This document shows, piece by piece, positions 24,901 to 33,823 of a DNA stretch of 64,000 bases. Source of the DNA: Paraescarpia echinospica (taxonomy: Eukaryota > Annelida > Polychaeta > Sabellida > Siboglinidae); assembly GCA_020002185.1 (NCBI GenBank), contig CM034531.1:84928108-84992107 (forward strand), read 5' to 3'. Position 1 is the first letter of the stretch, and every line of letters starts with the position of its first letter. The notes beneath the pieces are model-generated. The model was not told the origin of the DNA, ran no database searches, and saw nothing but the letters and a program-made list of their open reading frames with translations. The translations under genes and the position numbers were made by a program.

Positions 24901-27630
24901 CATACATAGAAATATCCATTTCATTAAGACTGTTTGGGATTTCAGATGGGAAAACAAACTATGGGCACACCACTGCATGCCATCGGCCACCGGTCGGACA
25001 ACAAGCTATATAAGCTGCAGACACCCCAGAGCCCCCTGGTGAGACCCGCGGTCTACGACTTCTATAACATGGATGAGTATCCTCTTGGCACCAACGCAGT
25101 GGTTGCTGTCATCTCCTACACGGTACGCGCACACCTCAATAGTACGACCACTTCGATAATATGGCCACCTCATTAATACCAACACTTGAATAATATGGAC
25201 ACATCGATTGTACCACCACCTGGATAATATGATCACCCCAATAATATGGCCACTTCGATATTACAATGACCTCGATCATACAACCACTTTGATGATGCTA
25301 CTTTATATATAACACATACCCAGGAGGGTAACAACCATATTTTATTCATCTGCTGTTGATTGTTTTATCAATCTTTCTCGTCCATTAAATAGTTCTAAAA
25401 AGAAACAGATTTTTTGTCAGGAAAAATGTTAAAGCTCATTTTCAGTGTTCTATCAGCTATTTCCTTGTCTTTAATGTGCTATTTATAACAACTATGTAGA
25501 NNNNNNNNNNNNNNNNNNNNNNNNNNNNNNNNNNNNNNNNNNNNNNNNNNNNNNNNNNNNNNNNNNNNNNNNNNNNNNNNNNNNNNNNNNNNNNNNNNNN
25601 NNNNNNNNNNNNNNNNNNNNNNNNNNNNNNNNNNNNNNNNNNNNNNNNNNNNNNNNNNNNNNNNNNNNNNNNNNNNNNNNNNNNNNNNNNNNNNNNNNNN
25701 NNNNNNNNNNNNNNNNNNNNNNNNNNNNNNNNNNNNNNNNNNNNNNNNNNNNNNNNNNNNNNNNNNNNNNNNNNNNNNNNNNNNNNNNNNNNNNNNNNNN
25801 NNNNNNNNNNNNNNNNNNNNNNNNNNNNNNNNNNNNNNNNNNNNNNNNNNNNNNNNNNNNNNNNNNNNNNNNNNNNNNNNNNNNNNNNNNNNNNNNNNNN
25901 NNNNNNNNNNNNNNNNNNNNNNNNNNNNNNNNNNNNNNNNNNNNNNNNNNNNNNNNNNNNNNNNNNNNNNNNNNNNNNNNNNNNNNNNNNNNNNNNNNNN
26001 NNNNNNNNNNNNNNNNNNNNNNNNNNNNNNNNNNNNNNNNNNNNNNNNNNNNNNNNNNNNNNNNNNNNNNNNNNNNNNNNNNNNNNNNNNNNNNNNNNNN
26101 NNNNNNNNNNNNNNNNNNNNNNNNNNNNNNNNNNNNNNNNNNNNNNNNNNNNNNNNNNNNNNNNNNNNNNNNNNNNNNNNNNNNNNNNNNNNNNNNNNNN
26201 NNNNNNNNNNNNNNNNNNNNNNNNNNNNNNNNNNNNNNNNNNNNNNNNNNNNNNNNNNNNNNNNNNNNNNNNNNNNNNNNNNNNNNNNNNNNNNNNNNNN
26301 NNNNNNNNNNNNNNNNNNNNNNNNNNNNNNNNNNNNNNNNNNNNNNNNNNNNNNNNNNNNNNNNNNNNNNNNNNNNNNNNNNNNNNNNNNNNNNNNNNNN
26401 NNNNNNNNNNNNNNNNNNNNNNNNNNNNNNNNNNNNNNNNNNNNNNNNNNNNNNNNNNNNNNNNNNNNNNNNNNNNNNNNNNNNNNNNNNNNNNNNNNNN
26501 AAAGAGCTAATAATACTGCTGTACAAAACAATAGTTAGGCCTCATTTAGAATATTGTATTCAAGCGTGGAGGCCATATTGCAAGAAGGACATAGATATGC
26601 TAGAAAGAGTACAGAGGAGAGCAACTAAAATGATACCAAAACTGAGGGATCTTGGTTACGAAAAACGCCTAAAAATGTGGTTTAACAACACTAGAGTCCA
26701 GGAGATTGAGAGGAGATCAGATAGAAGTGTTTAAAATATCGAATGGTTATAAAAATATTGATAGAAATATTTTTTATCAGTTAAGAAAGATAGAAGGACC
26801 ACAGGACATGAAGTTACATTAGTAAAGGAGCAATGTAGATTAATAAGAAAGTTGTCATTCTCACAAAGTACTGTAAATGAATGGAACAGATTATCTCCTA
26901 ATTGTGTTGGTTCTAGTAGCGTGAATATGTTTAAAAATAAAATCGACACACCTTAAAAGGGTTACACGTAGATAAAAAGTATTGGACTCTCGATAAGCCA
27001 AAAGGCTTCCTCGTCCACCTGCCATGTAGAGTTAATTTCTCGATGGCAATCTTGTTAAATCTTATTAAGTAGTGTAATAAACATATTTACATGCTATTTT
27101 GTTTTAAATCTTCAACTCTATATTCAAGAGTAAAGGTTAAAACACACCTTGTAAGCTAATTAAAAAAAAATTATGGTGGTCATGCTCCCAGATCCGCCTA
27201 GCAATGCTTTGTGCCTGCAGCACTCGCATAGCTCACCCCTACCACCTCCCTCATCATTTTACCCAGGGGAAACACTGGCAAATAATGGTTACCATATATG
27301 AACTACAAAAGTTATACCATTTAGAGAATGAGCATTTTTACTAGTGTAAGTAGTGGCTTGCTTTGATTTATAACATTAACGATTGACTATTATCTGACGT
27401 TTGTCCTGCAGGGTCATGTGTGTTCAAACTGTGGCAGCATCCTTTCACCACTCATGGGCAAGCCGGTTGCGTCAAATGCAGCGTCATCCTTCGAGGCGAC
27501 ACGAGCATGGACATGCTCCGTCTGTCAACTCGAGAACACAGTTGAAGCCATCAGCATTCCCTACGTCTTTCGATACCTCGTGGCAGAGCTCGCTGCCATG
27601 AACATCAAAGTGACACTCGATGTGAAGTGA
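3661..27630 (+). CDS. POLR1B: RNA polymerase I second-largest subunit (RPA2/RPA135), partial multi-exon gene
   Basis: This subunit forms, with the largest subunit, the catalytic cleft of the nucleolar enzyme that transcribes rDNA. Exons in frame: 3661-3738, 4228-4287, 4761-4832, 10173-10292, 10613-10678, 10810-10884, 11817-11915, 12627-12722, 13001-13077, 13565-13711, 14311-14364, 15095-15212, 16510-16597, 16835-16941, 19310-19445, 22423-22496, 22711-22917, 23319-23516, 24331-24438, 24946-25122, 27412-27630. All recognisable introns are GT-AG and phases match across every visible junction. The joined exons give 2376 nt (791 codons plus TGA). Family members are about 1130 residues, so roughly 40 N-terminal and 300 C-terminal-half residues are absent; the latter belong in the N gap. 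Family marks are [67 protein letters not shown], and a terminal C-x2-C...C-x2-C ribbon. The HTPDG block and the RPA2-type spacing favour Pol I over RPB2 or RPC2. Confidence 0.95.
4850..5065. repeat. 70-bp minisatellite, first block (about 3 units)
   Basis: Units of about 70 bp built round GTCTAGTTTGTCAGTGCAGC and CCTCACGTTACTGCCATC start about 20 bp after the splice donor at 4833. The array is split from its larger part by the transposon at 5066-5661. Confidence 0.95.
5066..5661. mobile_element. Non-autonomous DNA transposon (MITE), CAG...CTG ends, 5-bp TSD
   Basis: A 596-bp element with terminal inverted repeats CAGGGGTAGAACT / AGTTCTACCCCTG and target duplication TCACT at 5061-5065 and 5662-5666. 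Subterminal palindromic repeats of TTTACTAGTCC / GGACTAGTAAA occur near both ends. There is no transposase ORF. The CAGGGGT terminus recalls hAT elements, but those normally give 8-bp duplications, so the superfamily is left open. It sits within the 70-bp array. Confidence 0.8.
5662..7410. repeat. 70-bp minisatellite, second block (about 25 units)
   Basis: Head-to-tail 70-bp units continue after the MITE with few substitutions (ACGTT/ACATT, AGGTCTAG/AGTTCTAG, TTTGTC/TATGTC) and occasional 2-bp losses in TATATACAGTC. Short ORFs starting MSVQPSVY are translations of the array. Unique sequence at about 7411-7784 separates it from the next array. Confidence 0.97.
7785..10172. repeat. 22-bp minisatellite (about 108 units) ending on a splice acceptor
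   Basis: About 2.4 kb of 22-bp units containing TTGACTTGGGTG followed by TTGTCAG or TGGTCAG. Two common variants (TGT-T-GTCAG and TGT-G-GTCAG, and CAGTTG/CAGATG) alternate irregularly. The last unit provides the AG (10171-10172) before POLR1B exon 10173-10292. Each unit therefore contains a branchpoint-like TTGAC and an acceptor-like TTGTCAG. Confidence 0.97.
10173..10884 (+). CDS. POLR1B: POLR1B exons, protrusion domain core (3 exons)
   Basis: Exon 10173-10292 begins [14 protein letters not shown] and ends VGVVPIMVK, the conserved (V/I)PIMVKS block of second-largest subunits. Its acceptor is supplied by the last unit of the 22-bp array. Exon 10613-10678 ([19 protein letters not shown]) and exon 10810-10884 ([17 protein letters not shown] ... 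MPRRNY) complete the hallmark motif. All are phase 0. Confidence 0.95.
11220..11690. repeat. Intronic repeat element with internal direct duplication
   Basis: Two diverged direct copies of about 110 bp, starting CAGCAACTTTTTCTC (11322) and CAGTAACTTTTTCTC (11548), each ending in a C-rich tract followed by CCCCCCAAACT. The outer edges contain TTTGGGCCAAAGGTCC and CTCTTGGCCCATTTTAAA, weakly inverted. It is probably an old interspersed repeat of unknown class, in the intron before exon 11817-11915. Confidence 0.5.
11817..13711 (+). CDS. POLR1B: POLR1B exons, lobe region (4 exons)
   Basis: Exons 11817-11915 ([18 protein letters not shown]), 12627-12722 ([12 protein letters not shown] ... KEQFFVPV), 13001-13077 ([13 protein letters not shown]) and 13565-13711 ([10 protein letters not shown] ... 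[12 protein letters not shown]). Phases run 0, 0, 0 to 2, then 2 to 2, and match at each junction. This is the Rpb2_2-like lobe, the least conserved part of the family; it is placed mainly by frame continuity and weak similarity. Confidence 0.9.
14311..16941 (+). CDS. POLR1B: POLR1B exons, lobe to fork (4 exons)
   Basis: Exons 14311-14364 ([17 protein letters not shown]), 15095-15212 ([14 protein letters not shown]), 16510-16597 ([17 protein letters not shown]) and 16835-16941 ([20 protein letters not shown], then Q). Junction phases 2, 2, 0, 1, 0 agree. The TGN...TGLGLMQ segment leads into the fork domain. The 15213-16509 intron carries a SINE and an AT-rich microsatellite. Confidence 0.92.
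14631..14885. repeat. Compound CA-rich microsatellite
   Basis: Interrupted (CA)n with CACACAGA and CACACCACA variants in the intron after exon 14311-14364. The long H/T-rich and C/V-rich ORFs on both strands here are artefacts of this tract. Confidence 0.95.
15409..15724 (-). mobile_element. tRNA-derived SINE, copy 1
   Basis: Read on the minus strand it begins with a tRNA-like head (GCAGTAGCTCAGTGTCTAGA as A box, GGTTCGAATCC as B box at 15662-15672). A body containing CTTGGGCAAGTTCG and TTCGATTGAACAGGTCTGCC follows, then a 3' end of GCGCTATATAAGAA. The same family recurs in the opposite orientation at 48561-48865. No clear target duplication was found. Such units use Pol III internal promoters and LINE machinery. 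Confidence 0.8.
15826..16000. repeat. TATG/TA microsatellite
   Basis: Low-complexity tract of TATA and TATG repeats in the same intron as SINE copy 1. ORFs rich in Y/I/C/M here are not genes. Confidence 0.97.
17451..19336. repeat. 56-bp minisatellite made of an intron-exon junction (about 33 units)
   Basis: Each unit has about 29 bp of intron-like sequence (ATTACCCTTGGAGTGTGTAT then GTGATTCAG) plus 27 bp identical or nearly identical to the start of POLR1B exon 19310-19445 (ATAGCTGGACTGACGGTGG then TCGCAGAC). Some units are 2 bp shorter (GGTCAGAC). Early units have GAGCGTG, later ones GAGTGTG. The final partial unit is the real splice acceptor and exon start. The repeated ORFs beginning MECVCDSDS are frame artefacts. 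Confidence 0.97.
19310..19445 (+). CDS. POLR1B: POLR1B fork exon beginning inside the 56-bp minisatellite
   Basis: The exon encodes [18 protein letters not shown] and continues through [21 protein letters not shown] plus one base of the next codon. Its first 27 bases and its acceptor (GATTCAG) are the last, partial unit of the 56-bp array. The start at 19310 is chosen because it joins in frame to ...GLGLMQ and restores the family pattern [11 protein letters not shown]. The donor is GGG|GTATGT. Confidence 0.93.
19468..21004. mobile_element. Non-autonomous DNA transposon, CAG...CTG ends, 5-bp TSD, relative of 5066-5661
   Basis: A 1537-bp element 22 bp after a splice donor. Ends are CAGCGTTCGAAATAGG and the complement of CAGCGATAGAAATAAG, with target duplication CCCTA at 19463-19467 and 21005-21009. 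Subterminal repeats GGACAAGT / ACTTGTCC are clustered at both ends, matching in position and form the GGACTAGT / ACTAGTCC repeats of the other element. The interior is AT-rich with no transposase. Confidence 0.78.
21005..22422 (+). other. Remainder of POLR1B intron, with small decayed ORF
   Basis: Mostly unremarkable. From 21646 a reading frame starts [20 protein letters not shown] and continues with [17 protein letters not shown] before a TAG. It looks like the N-terminus of a decayed transposase or repeated-gene ORF, but no family can be named. Confidence 0.3.
22423..25122 (+). CDS. POLR1B: POLR1B exons, HTPDG motif through external domain (5 exons)
   Basis: Exons 22423-22496 ([19 protein letters not shown]), 22711-22917 ([19 protein letters not shown] ... 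[10 protein letters not shown]), 23319-23516 ([17 protein letters not shown] ... [11 protein letters not shown]), 24331-24438 ([20 protein letters not shown]) and 24946-25122 ([25 protein letters not shown], ending AVISYT). The first starts in phase 1, the rest are phase 0. The next conserved block of the family, containing catalytic-site and hybrid-binding residues, should follow directly but lies in the gap. Confidence 0.95.
23517..24330. repeat. Intronic minisatellite, about 23-bp unit
   Basis: A G-rich tract (about 23517-23700) is followed by about 25 imperfect copies of GGTAACTACTGGGTCAGTTG plus a short GA-rich linker to about 24300. It fills almost the whole intron between exons 23319-23516 and 24331-24438. 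Confidence 0.93.
25130..25300. repeat. Imperfect short tandem repeat after a splice donor
   Basis: Diverged repeats of an AATATGGCCACTTCGAT-like unit begin within about 10 bp of the donor at 25123. Confidence 0.6.
25501..26500. other. Assembly gap (1000 N)
   Basis: Exactly 1000 Ns, so probably a placeholder of unknown true size. It must hide the POLR1B exons between AVISYT and GHVCSNCGS (about 300 codons) and the 5' part of the CR1 element that emerges at 26501. Confidence 0.98.
26501..27070 (+). mobile_element. CR1 LINE 3' fragment
   Basis: Starts inside the C-terminal part of CR1 ORF2 ([18 protein letters not shown] ... [15 protein letters not shown]) and ends with the family 3' tail GGCAATCTTGTTAAATCTT. 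By eye it has about 7 mismatches in about 180 nt to the CR1 at 30824-35038 on the other strand. Frameshifts and deletions follow the RT region. The 5' side is lost in the gap. Confidence 0.9.
27412..27630 (+). CDS. POLR1B: POLR1B terminal exon, C-terminal zinc ribbon
   Basis: After acceptor CCTGCAG the exon reads GHVCSNCGS ... [20 protein letters not shown] and ends ...[10 protein letters not shown] with TGA at 27628-27630. The two C-x2-C pairs and the [17 protein letters not shown] tail are typical of the clamp/anchor end of second-largest subunits. Two inverted CR1 copies lie on either side. Confidence 0.95.
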   Translation, partial: GHVCSNCGSILSPLMGKPVASNAASSFEATRAWTCSVCQLENTVEAISIPYVFRYLVAELAAMNIKVTLDVK

Positions 27631-27810
27631 TGTTGCCCCGATGACAACAGGATATGACTAAATGACTCTGCATGAGAACTGTGGTGTGACAGTTTCATTG
27701 TAAACATGTTGTATTAATATGTTTGTCCACAGTAAGAGATCACATGCTGTTGAACAATGTTGATCATACTAAATGGCTTGGAGTTGAAGTAAGAATGTAA
27801 CAACTATGCT

Positions 27811-27816
27811 ATTAAA
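27811..27816 (+). terminator. Possible POLR1B polyadenylation signal ATTAAA
   Basis: ATTAAA about 180 bp after the POLR1B stop codon; a second copy lies about 85 bp downstream. Placement is from sequence only. Confidence 0.35.
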
Positions 27817-29099
27817 TTGTTACAACAAATGACAATGATGATCATGCTAAGTGAATTGTATGTGATTGTAAATTATAAAGCATCAGTTCTGCTATTAAAT
27901 TGTTATAAATGACAAAGTAACAGTTTTGTCAAATGACAGACATTATACCTCTGTGTATGTAATATGTACATATGTACGTTTGGTACCAAGCTGAAAAAAC
28001 TGTCTGAATAACACAAACAGTTGGTTAGGTCAGCAGGGCTTTTATGGTTATGCTGACTATTTTACAAACCAAATTCTAAGTGGACATTTCAAGACATAAT
28101 GCTAGTGGCGCTATATAAGACTAAGAACTCTGCAAGTCGAAGTTACAGTTCACATTTATCATAGATCATGGTAGCAATGGTTTCAAATACCAAACTAACA
28201 TATATGGTAGCATGTATAATAAAATAAGTAAGTATGGTTCTTGCTACACATATTTTAAAAACAAATCTAGTTAGACACTGTAGTTGAACTCAGAATGCAA
28301 CTTTAAATTCACAACTCTGACTGGCTGTGAAGTGACACCCAATGTCTACTGAGTTGCTCAATTCTAATTGGGTAGTATTATTAAAAACAATCATGAACCA
28401 TTTCGCTAGTATTGGGTTAGCGTTTTCTGTGCACACACCCTTCGTCCTTATTCTTATCCTTAAAATAGCAAAAGTACTACCTCTCTACAAAATTAAAGAA
28501 CACATTAATGTTTTGACTGTTGACCAATTTCAATATTACTTATTTTCTCTAAGGAAAGTATGATGGCTGTTAAATTGTATTAATAAACAATACGCTGTAT
28601 AAATATGTTGTTTTCAAAAATCACACAACTAGCATCTAACTACAGCTGTAAACTGAGCTAGCATGAGTATGTGAGCGTGCATGTTTTTGTGCTTGTTTCT
28701 TGTCTACTTTCCCTACCATTCACAATTAGTAGTTGTAGATCTAGTGGTTTCGTATATTTTCAAATATAACATTCCATTAGTGTTACGTTGTGTTCCTAGC
28801 GTCGATACTAGCATTGGAACTGGTTTTTTTCTTCTGGTTCTGCACTTTTTTTGTAGTACGCTTCCTCCCAATGTTGAATCGATTGAAAATATTACACAAT
28901 TCCACCGTCATTTAAAAACAAACTTTGTAACCTTGCTTATCCACCACAGCAACATTGTGTATTCATGTATCTGTTGACAATTTGAACACTGCTTATTGAT
29001 TTTTATATTAACCAATTCTAGTCTTGATGAATTTACCACGCTGCACCGACCCACGGGGCGACCACTGGTGTTCAAAGACAATGCTTGTGGTAACAGAAC
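27817..29099. other. Intergenic region without recognisable feature
   Basis: AT-rich sequence. ORFs of 73-98 residues here have no recognisable domain and no supporting splice context. Confidence 0.5.
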
Positions 29100-29428
29100 A
29101 TTACTGGCCTAGTGTTGGACTTAGACCCAAATAGTGCCACCTCTACCCAACGACAACCCCCCAAGCATGACCCATCATTTATCAAGATCCTTTCCATAAA
29201 CTGCACTGGTATCAAGGGCAATATAAAGAACTGCAAATTTCGTGCCACAGTTGATCAACACAACCCACACGTTATTTAAGGATGCGAGTCCAAGATTGAT
29301 GACACATACCCGATCTACAGCCACTTCCCAACCAACTACACCGAAGTATATAGAAAGGGCCGCACCAGAGATACAGGGGAAGTATTCTGCGCCACCCGAG
29401 AAGACGTCCTGGCCACAGAGACGGAATT
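29100..29428 (+). mobile_element. Old LINE, endonuclease N-terminal part
   Basis: In one frame: KILSINCTGIKGNIKN ... VDQHNPHVI (stop) GCESKIDDTYPIYSHFP ... EVYRKGRTRDTGEVF. This is the start of an APE-type endonuclease. The frame ends at about 29428, where an insertion begins, and resumes at 30430. Confidence 0.7.
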
Positions 29429-30428
29429 GTAAAGTTGTCCCCTCCGTCTTCATTCCTTCAGTTGGGCGGTACGCAAATGGCTTAAGAAGACCGGAGCCTT
29501 ACCTCGGGTATGTCGCTCGCCAAGCCGTGTGCATCATCGTTCTGTGGTGATGCATTGTCCCCTCACGGCTAAGGGTGTATTTGTTTGTCAATTAAATCAA
29601 ACAAGCGTTCCAGGTTCGTCACGAATATATATATGTTTTATTAATCAGTAGAAACTTCAGACACGATGTCCGTACAACGTTTGCACATTCATGTGCGACG
29701 ACAGTCCAACTCTATTTTACATTTAAAGTGTCCGTGGTTTTTGAAGATCGAACGATAAAACAATATATAAACCACCATGGTTTATATTTGCCGAAATGTT
29801 GCTAAGTCTAAACTGTGGGAAACATTTTCCTAGTTTCCCGTGGAGAGCGTCAACGTATCTCTTCGTCTGTGTTCATTGCCGTCCTCCCCGTAATTCCAAA
29901 AATAGTTCCCTTTGAAACATACTGGCTTGACCTCAAGCCAAATCCGGGAATTATCTTTAAACCGTAAGGGATCGAAACGCATAGTATGAAATTTGTAGAA
30001 TTATGGCTCTACGCATGCGTGTTTTTATGTCGTCATACTTTGGGGATGACGGTGCTCACTCACGTGAGGGGGTCTGCATTTATTTGCATAATTTCATCTT
30101 TCCGGTTCGATCTTAAAACCAGGACATGGTCACGAAGTGAATCTAAGGTCAGGCCAATGTCTGCACCAAATTCCAGTCATGACTCTTAACTGTCAACTAC
30201 ATTCTGTTCCGGTAGACACCAAGAACTACGCCTACAGACGCGAAAATAAACAAATCGTTCAAACCTTGTTGCTTTAGAAACGCGCCCACAGTGACGGCGA
30301 CCATATGCTTGCCTTGTGCAGCATTCTTTTATATAATGCTTTTATATAATGTGAATCTGGATTTTCTGCTCTAGTCTTTCTCTGATAACTAATAATAATA
30401 TTAATTAACTAAATTAGCCACTGCAGGT
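29429..30428. mobile_element. About 1-kb TG...CA insertion, possible solo LTR
   Basis: The segment separates two parts of the same LINE endonuclease. It begins TGTAAAGTTGTCCCC and ends ...AGCCACTGCA, has TATATAA-like boxes near 30335-30350 and no coding capacity. TG...CA ends and size fit a solo LTR. I could not find a clean target duplication, so both the class and the exact ends are uncertain. Confidence 0.35.
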
Positions 30429-30429
30429 T

Positions 30430-30823
30430 ACAGAATGAGTCTGAGGTTCCGTCCAACTACCACGATCACAAAAACTATATTTTGGGCTCTTTTTACCGAC
30501 CGCCTAGAGCCCCACTTGAACATTTAAAGCACACAGAGGAATCCCTGACAGAACTGCACACCAAGTGTATTTGTGTTGGGGACACCAACGAAGTGTTACG
30601 ATACAGTTTTTGATGATAAATCCCACACCCGGAACACCGGATGAGAACTGACAGTCATCCAAGGGTGCACTACACCAAGCCATCACTATAGAACGGTTTC
30701 ACTTACACGCATCACATGCAAAATAATGGAACACATTGTGTGTAGCCAGATCGGTCGCCACCTAGATTACAACAACATAATTCCATCCGAATCAACGACA
30801 ACATGGCTTCCGGAATGGCCTGA
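30430..30823 (+). mobile_element. Old LINE, endonuclease to RT (continuation)
   Basis: YILGSFYRPPRAPLEHL and CICVGDTN are the endonuclease motifs after the first insertion. VSLTRITCKIMEHIVCSQIG and a frameshifted HGFRNGL are RT motifs. The reading is cut at about 30823 by the CR1 3' end. RT motif A and what follows are found beyond the CR1 at about 35040. Confidence 0.7.
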
Positions 30824-30923
30824 CTTTTAACAAGATTTAACAAGATTGCCACCCAGAGAATTAACTCTAGGTGGCAGGTGGACAAGGAAGCCCTTTGGCT
30901 TATCGAGAGTCCGACCCTTTTAT

Positions 30924-33823
30924 CTATGTGTATCCCGCCCGTCTGAGGTATGTGTCGATTTTATTTTTAAACATATTCACGCTACTAGCACCCACACAAT
31001 CAGCAGGTAATCTGTTCCATTCATTTACAGTCCTTTGTGAAAATGAAAACTTTCTTATATCCAATCTACTCTGCTCCTTTGCCAATGTAAGTTCATGTCC
31101 TCTAGTCCTTCTATCTTTCTTAACTGAGAAAAAAATATTTCTATCAATATTTTCATAACCCTTCAATATTTTAAACACTTCTATCTGATCTCCTCTCAAT
31201 CTCCTGGTCTCTAGTGTTGTTAAACCGCATTTTTTAGGCGTATTTCGTAACTAAGATCCCTCAGTTTTGGTATCATTTTAGTTGCTCTCCTCTGCACACT
31301 TTCTAGCATATCTATGTCCTTCCTGCGATATGGCCTCCACGCTTGAATACAATATTCTAAATGAGGCCTAACTATTGTTTTGTACAGCGGTATTATTAGC
31401 TCTTTTTCCTTATACGTTATGTTTCGCCTAATTAATCCAAGGATTTGATTTCCCTTTGAAGCTGCAATTCCGCACTGCTCTGAAACCTTCATATCAGCAC
31501 TAATAGTTAACCCTAAGTCCTTTTCTTTTACAGTAGTACTTAGTACAGTACCCCCCATTGTATATTCTACTTCTTCGTTCCCATGTCCTGTGTGGAGGCA
31601 TTTACATTTCCCAAAATTGAACAGCATTTGCCACTTTTCAGACCAATTGATCAACCTGTCAAGATCATCTTGTAAATGCTGTCTATCTCCATCACTTTTA
31701 ATCCTTCTAAACACTTTTGTATCATCCGCAAATTTCAACACCTTGCTTGTTATTTCATCATCCAAATCGTTGATATATATTAAGAATAATATAGGTCCTA
31801 ATACTGATCCCTGTGGTACCCCACTCAATACCGATTTCCAGTTTGAAGCCTCCCCATCAACTACTACACGTTGTCTTCTGTCAATCAGCCATTGTTCTAT
31901 CCAGTTTATTATACCATTTCCTATGCCATGGGCCTTTAGTTTAAGCAGTAATCTTTGATGTGGTACTTTGTCGAAAGCTTTTTGAAAATCTAAGTAGACG
32001 ATATCTACTGGTGATCCCTTATCTACCCACTTAGTGATGTCTTCCAAAAAACATAACATATTTGTTAAGCATGACCTCGCTTTAAAAAAACCATGTTGAG
32101 ATGGGTTTATCAAGTTTTGTTTAACAAGAAAATCCACCATGTGATCTTTAATTAGTCTTTCTAACAATTTACAAATCACTGATATTAAACTCACTGGTCT
32201 ATAGTTCTCTGACTTGTTTCTCGAACCTTTTTTGAATAACGGTATAATGTTTGCTTCTTTCCATTCTAAAGGAACCACTCCCTCTTCTAATGACAAATTG
32301 AAAACTGTTGCAAGCGGTATGCTAATTTGTTCTACAATTTCCAATAGTAGTTTGGGTGGAATACCATCCACTCCAGGTGATTTATTATCCTTCATAGCCC
32401 TTATTTTCTTACCTACCATTTCCGGGGTTACAATTAATTGTCCTAAATAGTCTGAATCTGCCCCCTTGAACTTAGCCTCTGGTACTGGCAGTGAACTAAT
32501 ATCTTCCCTGGTAAACACTGAACTAAAGTACTCATTCAGGTCTTCTGCCATTAAGAATCCCTCTGATATTATATTTCCAGCACTATCTTCTAGAGGACCG
32601 ACTTTATCTTGAACTTTCTGTTTGCTTCGAACATACGCATAAAAACTCTTGCTGTCATGTTTTATATTACTAGCTAATTGTTGTTCATAGCTTCTCTTTG
32701 AATTTCTAATGTCAGCTGTAGCTTGGTTAAGTGCTTCTTTATAACTGCTGTAGTCTTCATCATTATTTCCAGTACGTCTATACGACTTCCACGTCATTTG
32801 TTTGTACTTAATTTTTCTAATGGCTTCTTTCGATAAGTGTTTCTTTTTGGACCGTTTTCCTTGTTTTTTGAAGGGTACAAATTTATCGACTATGCACTCT
32901 ATTTCATTCTTTAATATATTCAAGTATTCTGTTGCAGTCTAATTCTTCAGTGTGTTATTCCTGTCTATCTTTGGTAAATATTTCCTCATTTCCTTATACC
33001 TTCCTTTGTGGACATTTCTCCTATACTGCTTTTTACTATTCCTTTCTCATTTTACTTTGATGGTAAAATGTATCTGGTTGTGATCACTACTCCCCAGTGG
33101 CTCACATATCTTGACATTGTCAACTAATTCATTCTGTGAGGACAAAACTATGTCTAACACATTCTCACCCCTGGTTGGTTCTAGCACATGTTGAGAAAGG
33201 AATGTATCTTGAACTAAAACTAAAAACTTGTGGTCCTCACTCCCCATACTCTGTAGAGATTTCCATTGTATATGCCCGTGGTTAAAATCCCCCATAACAA
33301 TACAGTCCCGTTTGCTTACTTCCCTTATAGCGTTTTGTATTTTTTCATTCTCTTCTATGCTTATGTTTGGACTTCGATAAACTAACCCAACTGTTAACGT
33401 TGAGTTTCCTGTAACTATGTTACACCAAACAGCTTCTTCGCAATCTGCTTCTCTTTCTAATTTTATTTCATAAGCCTGAATAGATTCTTTAATATATAAA
33501 ATAACTCCACCTCCCTTTCTTCCTATTCTATCTTTTCTAAACATTACATATCCTGTCAGTCCCAATTCAGCATCTGATATATCGGTGGTGGTCCAGGATT
33601 CGGTTATACCTATTATATGAGGGTCAATATCTTCTACCATAATGTTTAGTTCATTTCTTTTGTTTACTATACTCCTTGCATTTAAACAAACACATTTATA
33701 TCCAGCTTCAGAAGAGTTTTCCACACTGTTATTTGCTGATTTATTTGTGCTGTCTTTATCTATGCCTCCATTTTCAGGCTTTTCTGTGAGTCCCCCCTGC
33801 GAATCTAGTTTAAATAGATACAA
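30924..33823 (-). pseudogene. CR1 ORF2: APE endonuclease and reverse transcriptase
   Basis: Endonuclease (33823-33050): CVCLNARSIVNKRNELN, GITESW, VMGDFNHGHIQW, SSDHNQIHF. RT (32923-31220): NYRPVSLISVICKLLERLIK, DFQKAFDKVPH, GVPQGSVLGPILFLIYINDL and an intact catalytic KFADDTKVF. The two parts are in the same frame, separated only by TGA (33047-33049) and TAG (32939-32941). An extra A in a homopolymer near 31225 shifts the last part (KKDRRTRGHEL ... NEWNRLPADCVG), which ends near 30924. The protein would copy the element's RNA into a nicked target; this copy cannot make it intact. Confidence 0.9.

Noticed and set aside
25479..26531. 350-residue ORF across the gap
   Set aside because: Composed of Ns.
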